DNA of 64,000 bases from Haliclona indistincta (lineage: Eukaryota > Porifera > Demospongiae > Haplosclerida > Chalinidae), in the NCBI GenBank assembly GCA_964017065.1, contig OZ024786.1:13693469-13757468 (forward strand). Reading direction: 5' to 3'. Under the pieces are notes generated by a model, which was not told the DNA's origin, made no database searches, and saw nothing but the letters and a program-made list of their open reading frames with translations. Position numbers and translations under genes: made by a program. Each line of letters begins with the position of its first letter. Positions within the stretch are counted from its first letter, which is position 1. Positions 58,163 to 64,000 of this stretch are shown piece after piece.

Positions 58163-59400
58163 TCAGTGCAATCTACTGAAAGCTGATCAGTGCAATCTAC
58201 TGGATATCATGCAGTGAAGTGTTCTTAAAAGATGTGGCTGTCAATATTCAACATTGTGCAGTTATTTCAAATGAAGAAGATGCTACAAATTTCAAGTTCA
58301 TCATTGCTAAATGTTCCCAAGATCCACCATACAAGTTTGTAGAGAGAGATGGAGTGTTCAATGCTGACACACAATATGCTACTGTCATGCGTAAGAGATT
58401 CTCAATTATTGGGGCTACTGCATCAGTTGGTACCAAGCTGCATTATTTTGCGCTAAAGTTTTACAGGTCGATTCCAGACTCAGTTAACATCACCTTTCGC
58501 TTTGTGGTTTTGACAAATATTTCCTTTAAAGTTAATAAGGTACGTCAATTGCAAATTCAAAATAATTATAGCAATTTTTATACAGTACAAGAAACAAATG
58601 AAAAATGATGAATGGACAGAAGATCCTGCCAATCCACAATATTTCCAATTCGAAGACGATCGCATTAATTTAGAAATCACTGGAAATCCACCTATAATTG
58701 TGGATGGCTGGGAAATAATTCCACATTGTACACCACTTGAGGAAGCTATCATATATCTTGTTATTGCAGCTAATTCAAATTAATAATTCAGATTGACAAA
58801 GCTGCAGTTGATAGATGTGAGTCAGACAAATCTGAAGATGATACTTCTGTTGAAGTTTTTGCTCCTTCATGCACTATTCTGTTACAATGGAATGGTGAGC
58901 CTGGCTCAGCTAGAGGTGACTCCATTGAAGGCATATCGAGTGAAGATCTTGGGGACTACTAAACCTAATACTTCCTTCGTCATATATCACAATCCAAGGC
59001 TAGAGAAAAGAGATGAACCTGTACAGGAAACTAGTATTACTCAGTCAACCAGTGCAAGACGACACAAACTGGTGAGAAGACTTGTTAATGCATATGAGTG
59101 ATAACATTACGCTATAATTATTATAGAAAGTGTGTGACATAGGCAAGTTAACAAATGAGCTAAAAAAATGTGAATGATTGGAAAACGCTTGGACAGCAAC
59201 TTGGTCTTAAACAAGCAACACTAGAACAAGTGGACTTAGATCATAGAAATATTCCAGACAGAAGGAATGATATGATAGATCGATGGTTTAAATTCAAGCC
59301 AGACGCAGCTTGGGAAGATGTGGTATTAGCTCTGAGAAATATGGATGATAATCGTACAGCTAAGACTATTGAAGAAAAGTACTGTGCAGCAAGCAGCTAA
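58163..59400 (+). pseudogene. Decayed ZU5, UPA-like and Death exons of gene 5
   Basis: Remnants match gene 4: ZU5 second half (58201-58539), UPA-like exon (58586-58743), the next exon (58792-59071) and a Death exon (about 59127-59400: WKTLGQQLGLKQATLEQVD, EEKYC). Lesions seen: a stop at 58177 before the ZU5 part; the exon after CCACTTGAG has GA where genes 2 and 4 have the donor GT; a frameshift near 58915; and an extra base in the A-run at 59162 that shifts the Death frame. The Death part alone is open from 59170 to 59400. Confidence 0.8.
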
Positions 59401-59695
59401 GTGAGATAAAACATATACTAGTGTAGATTATACATTAATATTGTTATTTCAGAACACTTATCACTACACTATTATTATGGACCACTTCAATTCACTACAC
59501 CAGATTACCCTGTGAGTATCACACATGACATGCTAACAATGAAAATTGAATGAATAATTTCCCACTATAGACCGGCTTTGGAATTCTCTCTTGGACAATC
59601 ACTAGGACGTGTTAAGTAAAGTGATCATTTTATTTTATCACTATAACAATCATTAAAATTCAATTGTGAGTAATTGAACGTACACATGCATACAT
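59401..59695 (+). other. Gene 5 3' flank with the conserved 3' UTR block
   Basis: TTTCAG/AACACTTA, ATTACCCT/GTGAGT (59511) and CTATAG/ACCGGC (59572) repeat the pattern after genes 2 and 4. A one-base deletion in the first piece shows that the short ORF it could encode is not conserved. Confidence 0.55.
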
Positions 59696-59834
59696 GTTAT
59701 GATGAGTCGACTAGTTCTCTTAGTTCACAGTAGAGCCGCTGCATCTTAGTGTTACTAGCAACGAGAGAGAGGAACTGCTTAGCAAGATCTGAATGCTGTA
59801 GTCCTGGAACACATCGCTGCTGCTGCTGTCTAAA
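59696..59834 (-). pseudogene. Truncated copy of HIRA-like C-terminal exon (2)
   Basis: Matches 20455-20595 and 48385-48523, and loses similarity at the same CTGCTGTCTAA point as copy 1. The shared breakpoint means both arose from one truncated ancestor. Confidence 0.85.
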
Positions 59835-59839
59835 AAATT

Positions 59840-62800
59840 CCTCCCGAACTGGAAGACTCCACTAGTTTACTTGACAGCATCTTGTAATCTTTCTCTCTTT
59901 AAGAAGGTGCCTGTGTACTTGTTGCTCAATGCTGACTAAGCTATTCCATGCACCAAATTAATGTTTAATATAAATTCATGATGCACTGCACTGACTCTTC
60001 TATCAATGAATATCATTACTTAATGTAATTAACCTGCTGGTGTTGTCACATCAATTATAATTCTTGGCTAGCATCGAAGTCAGAGAGTAGTACATGTAGC
60101 TATCATATTGCTTTTAGTCACAGGTGAGTAGGTTAGTTATAATTAGATTTCTAGCGAACTAGTGCTATGTGACAGGTGACAACATCCCACATTACGAGGA
60201 ATTCATAACACTGTTCATAGATACACACACTACAACATGCTGTGCCTAAGTACATTACAAACGTAATCCCATGAATACAAGAGATCATAGATTCAAGTAT
60301 AAAATATTATGCCATTAACAGTATACTGTGAGCTATAGAAGTCATGCATACAGTCGATGCAGAATCGAACCGAAAGTCATGTAAGTGAGAGCCTCCTCAC
60401 CAGTAGGCTCTCACTTACATGAGAGCCTAGCTACTGGTAAGGAGGCTGCACAGCAACTATTAAACCAAGTACTATTATCATGTGCAATGAGAACAGGAAA
60501 ATAGAGAAAATGACAATGATAGTCTTAGCAAGACAGAAACAGGCATTGACAGCAAATGAAAGAGAACTAAATCACCAGTTGAGACAGAAGCAGTTTAACC
60601 AATATACTTACGTCAACAGGGCAAAATTGACTTACAGTAGTATACTTCCAGTTCTGTCAATCAATGTTTTGATTCCTATATGGGCAGACATTCAACTGGG
60701 GTCATAGGTCACAAAATTAACTCTTCATTTCCTATCGTCATTTCAACAAGTTCTCTAGTGTTTTTGCAACTATTGTCAGTTCAACCATGTTCAACAAGTA
60801 TTGGCAGTGTTATTGGACATTTAAATTCCTGCTGACTGCTGACTAAGCTATTTCATGCACCAAATTAATGTTTAATATAAATTCTTGATGCTCTACACTG
60901 ACTCTTCTATCAATGAATATCATTACTTAATGTAATTAACTTGTTAGTGTTGTCATAGTTATGAATTCAATTATAATTCTCACAGTCAGAGAGTAGTACA
61001 GGTTGCTATCATAATACTTTAGTCACATGTAAGTAGGCTAGTTAGAATTAGATTTCTAGTGCTATGTGACAGGTGGGATGTGGGACGTTATGACATCATC
61101 CCACATTATGAGGAATTCATAACACTGTTCATAGATACACTGCAACATGCTGTGCCTACGCACATGTATAGCTATTAGAAACGTAATCCCATGAACACAG
61201 GTGTTCATAGATTTAAGTAACTATGCCATTAACAGTATAATGTGAGCTATAGAGATAATGCACACACTCGATGCAGAATCGAGCCAAAAGTCATGTAAGT
61301 GGAGCCTCCTCACCAGTAGCTGGGCTCTCACTTACATGAGAGCCTAGCTACTGGTGAGGAGGATGCATAGCAACTATTAAACCAAGTACAATTATCATGT
61401 TGAATGAGAACAGGAAAGTAGAGAAGATGACAATGATAGTCCTAGCAAGACAGAAACAGGCATTGACAGCAAATGAAAGAGAACTAAATCACCAGCTGAG
61501 ACTGAAGCAGTTTAACCATTATACTTACATCAACAAGGCAAAATTGACTTACAGTATATTTTTGTTCTGTCAATCAATTGTTTGACTGAGTCCTATTATA
61601 GGCAGACATTCAATTGGGGTCAAAGGTCATAAAATTAACTCTTTGCTACCGACAGTTCAACAAGTTCTCTAGTTTTTTGCAACTATTGTCAGTTCATGCA
61701 TGCGCGTTCAACGAGTATTGGCAGTGTTAGCAGACATTCAAATTCCTTTTTTTCTTCGCTATGCGGATTGCATTGGCACGTCATATGTGTAGTTTTTCAT
61801 AAAAGTTGCTTAGCCTGCTTGCTTGTTTTGTCATTTAGTACTCAATAATATCTGACTTTTGGAACTTATTTCTTTGTTTATGAGTATGTCTTCATTGTAC
61901 AAATAATGCATCCACATCATTGTACAGGGTTTAAAAATTGCTAACTGGAAGAGTCCACTAGTTTACTTCAAAGCATCTTGTAATCTTTTCTCTTTAAGAT
62001 GGTGACTGTATGTTGCTGAATGCTGACTAAGCTATTTCATGCACCAAAATTGTTTAATGTCAATTCCTGATGCACTGCACTGACTCTTCTGTCTATGAAT
62101 ATCATTATTTAATGTAATTAACTTGCTAGTGTTATCGCTATGAATTCAATTATAATTCTTAGCTAAAGTCAGAGCTAGAGTAGTACATGTAGCTATCATA
62201 ATGCTTTTAGTCACTTGTAAGTGGGTTAGTTAAAATTAGTTTTTTTTGTGCTATGTGACAGGTGGGATGTGGGACGTTATGACAACATCCCACACTATGA
62301 GGAATCCATAACACTGTTCATAGATACACTACAACATACTGTGCCTACGCACATGTAATGTATAGATATTAGAAACATAATTAATCCCATGATCGAACAC
62401 AGGTGTTCATAGATCCTACTGGAGTGAACCTACTGGAGAGGAGGATGTACAACAACTAAACCAAGTACAATTATCATGTAACAGGAAAAAAGAGAAGATG
62501 ACAATGATAGTCATAGCAAGACAGAAACAGACATTGACAGCAAATGAAAGAGAACTAAATCGCCAGCTGAGACTGATGAAGCAGTTTCATCATCTTGAAA
62601 CCTAAACTGTTGATTTGAGTATAACAACTTAACCGTTATACTTACATCAACAGGACTTACAGTATATTTTCAGTTCTGTTATTCAATGTTTTGAGTCCTA
62701 TTATGGGCAGACATTCAACTGGGGTCAAAGGTCACAAACTTAACTCTTGACTATTGTCAGTTCAACCACGTTGAACAAGTATTGGCAGTGTTAGCGGACC

Positions 62801-62985
62801 GTCTCTCCATCCTGATATGTTACAGTAATGGTGACAGCTGCCTGGATTTAAGAGCTCAACATGGCTCATCTTAAAGAGCCTTTTAGGATAGGATTCTTTT
62901 TGGAAACCAGGCCAGGTGAGAGCAGACTCCAACAGATCGAGGCTTGTGCTCACCCACATAGCTGTACCTCAGTGCCATGTGCAAG
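59840..62985 (+). repeat. Three tandem 0.9-1.2 kb cluster repeats, each ending in a WWE-kinase tail relic
   Basis: Unit starts are recognisable by TGCTGACTAAGCTATTTCATG at about 59930, 60840 and 62020. Each unit contains TCTATCAATGAATATCATTA, the CATCCCACATTA-GAGGAATTCATAAC block and, at 60440-60600, 61355-61515 and 62440-62600, a decayed piece of the kinase last exon (AGTCTTAGCAAGACAGAAAC, ACAGCAAATGAAAGAGAACT). Hairpin-forming words (CATGTAAGTGAGAGCCT with its complement) occur at 60377-60423 and, modified, at 61287-61345. No genes. Confidence 0.75.
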
Positions 62986-62989
62986 AAGG

Positions 62990-63075
62990 TGTCTAAAGTT
63001 GGTCACTTTACATGTAATTGTTAGTGATGCACTGTAGACTGTTGTAGAGAGTGGTGGATGTAGTGACTAGTTATG
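62990..63075 (+). pseudogene. Small WWE-kinase tail relic directly before gene 6
   Basis: GATGCACTGTAGACTGTTGT and AGAGAGTGGTGGATGTAGTG correspond to the kinase exon at about 10965-11015, as before genes 2 and 4. Confidence 0.7.
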
Positions 63076-63166
63076 AATAGTGATGTAAGCATGTCAATAA
63101 CAAGTTTGTGAGTGGCATGGTCTATCAAGCATGCATGTGACAACAGTAAATATACTTATAATGCAG

Positions 63167-63173
63167 TATAAAT
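63167..63173 (+). promoter_or_regulatory. TATA-like box upstream of gene 6
   Basis: TATAAAT, 128 bp before the ATG, lies in the block conserved with the gene 2 upstream region (ATGCAGTATAAATCACATC). Confidence 0.35.
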
Positions 63174-63294
63174 CACATCACCTTATTGGCATGTGACAGG
63201 AAATTATAATCTATTTTTAAATGCTATGACTTGTTCATAATCAACCTGCACTAGAACAGTTCTCAGTCTGACTGTTATTGCATAAGTGTGGTTC

Positions 63295-64000
63295 ATGGCT
63301 GAGTCTCAGGTGGATCTAGAGCAGCAGTGTGTGACAGCTTTCAAGCAAGGCAACCATGACAAGGCAATACAACTACTACCACAACTACAGCAACCTGGTG
63401 ATGTTACTACTGAGTTTGAATTCGATGTGAAAGGCTTGTTACCGAAAAAAGATGTGACACTACTCCATCTTGCTGCTTATCATGGCTGGCTAGACATCAT
63501 CAAGACTATACAGCAACATATCTCAATGTATGATGTCAGAGACAGTGCAGGTCTCACTCCATTGCATTATGCTGCAGCTGCTTCATCAGAGAATTGCTTA
63601 GAAATGATAAATTACTTAATTAACACATTAGGCTGTGATCCGAATGTCAAAACCGCAAGAAGTCTCCCGTTACATATTGCTTGTTGTTGCGGAAACTTAG
63701 ACACAGCTAAATATTTAATAACAGAACAAAACTGTAACCCAAATGTTCAAGGTAAAAATGGATGGACACCACTACATTATGCTTCAGTGAATGGTCACAT
63801 GAACATAATTCAATATCATATTGCTGAACAAAGTTGTGATCCAAATACCCAAGACAACAATGGTGTTCTGCCACTACACATTGCTTGTCTTAATGGACAC
63901 TTCAATGCTGTAAAATATTTCGTTTCTGAGCAAGAATGTGATCCGAATAGTCAAAGCAAAATTGGATCTACACCTCTTTACTTTGCTTCTCAAAATGGTC
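63295..64000 (+). CDS. Gene 6 (3'-truncated by window edge): start of another ankyrin-ROC-type paralogue
   Basis: Open from ATG (MAESQVDLEQQCVTAFKQG) to the window end, 235 codons. It has the shared N-terminal helix pair (FKQGNHDKAIQLLPQLQQ) followed by the first six ankyrin repeats (VTLLHLAAYHGW, GLTPLHYAAAASSEN, RSLPLHIAC, GWTPLHYASVNGH, GVLPLHIACLNGH, GSTPLYFASQNG). It differs from the others by residues such as DVKGLLPKKD and QYHIAEQS. ROC, COR and C-terminal domains lie outside. Class (A or B) cannot be decided. Confidence 0.85.
   Translation, partial: MAESQVDLEQQCVTAFKQGNHDKAIQLLPQLQQPGDVTTEFEFDVKGLLPKKDVTLLHLAAYHGWLDIIKTIQQHISMYDVRDSAGLTPLHYAAAASSENCLEMINYLINTLGCDPNVKTARSLPLHIACCCGNLDTAKYLITEQNCNPNVQGKNGWTPLHYASVNGHMNIIQYHIAEQSCDPNTQDNNGVLPLHIACLNGHFNAVKYFVSEQECDPNSQSKIGSTPLYFASQNG

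Overview
The window is animal nuclear DNA: AT-rich, with short GT-AG introns (often 45-60 bp), ankyrin/ROC/COR/ZU5/Death architectures, a metazoan-type tyrosine kinase, a HIRA histone-chaperone C-terminus and many non-autonomous DNA transposons. A demosponge such as Amphimedon queenslandica fits the style best. That is inference from gene style, not a database match.

The core is a tandem array of paralogues encoding long ankyrin-repeat arrays fused to a ROC GTPase-like domain, a COR domain and C-terminal Death domains, i.e. DAPK1-like without the kinase. Six loci run on the + strand: gene 1 (1-1866, 3' part only, Death plus two membrane segments), gene 2 (13165-19945), gene 3 (33629-37613), gene 4 (40472-47980), gene 5 (54031-58162, with a decayed ZU5/Death tail to 59400) and gene 6 (63295 to the window end). 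Relics lie at about 2540-2960, 2960-3840 and 21215-22210. Two classes are visible. Class A (genes 1 and 3, relic 2960-3840) goes straight from COR to Death, and gene 3 keeps a canonical P-loop. Class B (genes 2, 4, 5) has a P-loop lacking the Ser/Thr and carries coiled-coil, ZU5/UPA-like and Death modules.

Between genes 1 and 2 lies a 14-exon gene (4846-11093) for a cytoplasmic tyrosine kinase with two N-terminal WWE domains, an unusual combination. Gene 2 is followed tail-to-tail by the last exon of a HIRA-like gene on the - strand (20984-20442). Decayed scraps of the kinase 3' exon recur upstream of genes 2, 4, 5 and 6, and truncated scraps of the HIRA tail recur downstream of genes 4 and 5. 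The array therefore seems to have grown by duplication of a segment bounded by these two neighbours.

Gene 5 carries a 494-bp transposon whose 5-bp target duplication (TAGGT) supplies both splice sites, so that exact excision restores the reading frame: an apparent transposon-derived intron gain. The regions 22.5-33 kb and 46-53.7 kb are dominated by foldback elements, nested terminal-inverted-repeat elements and minisatellites.

Exon boundaries are hand-built from GT-AG sites, phase and paralogue comparison. No transcript evidence or homology search was available.
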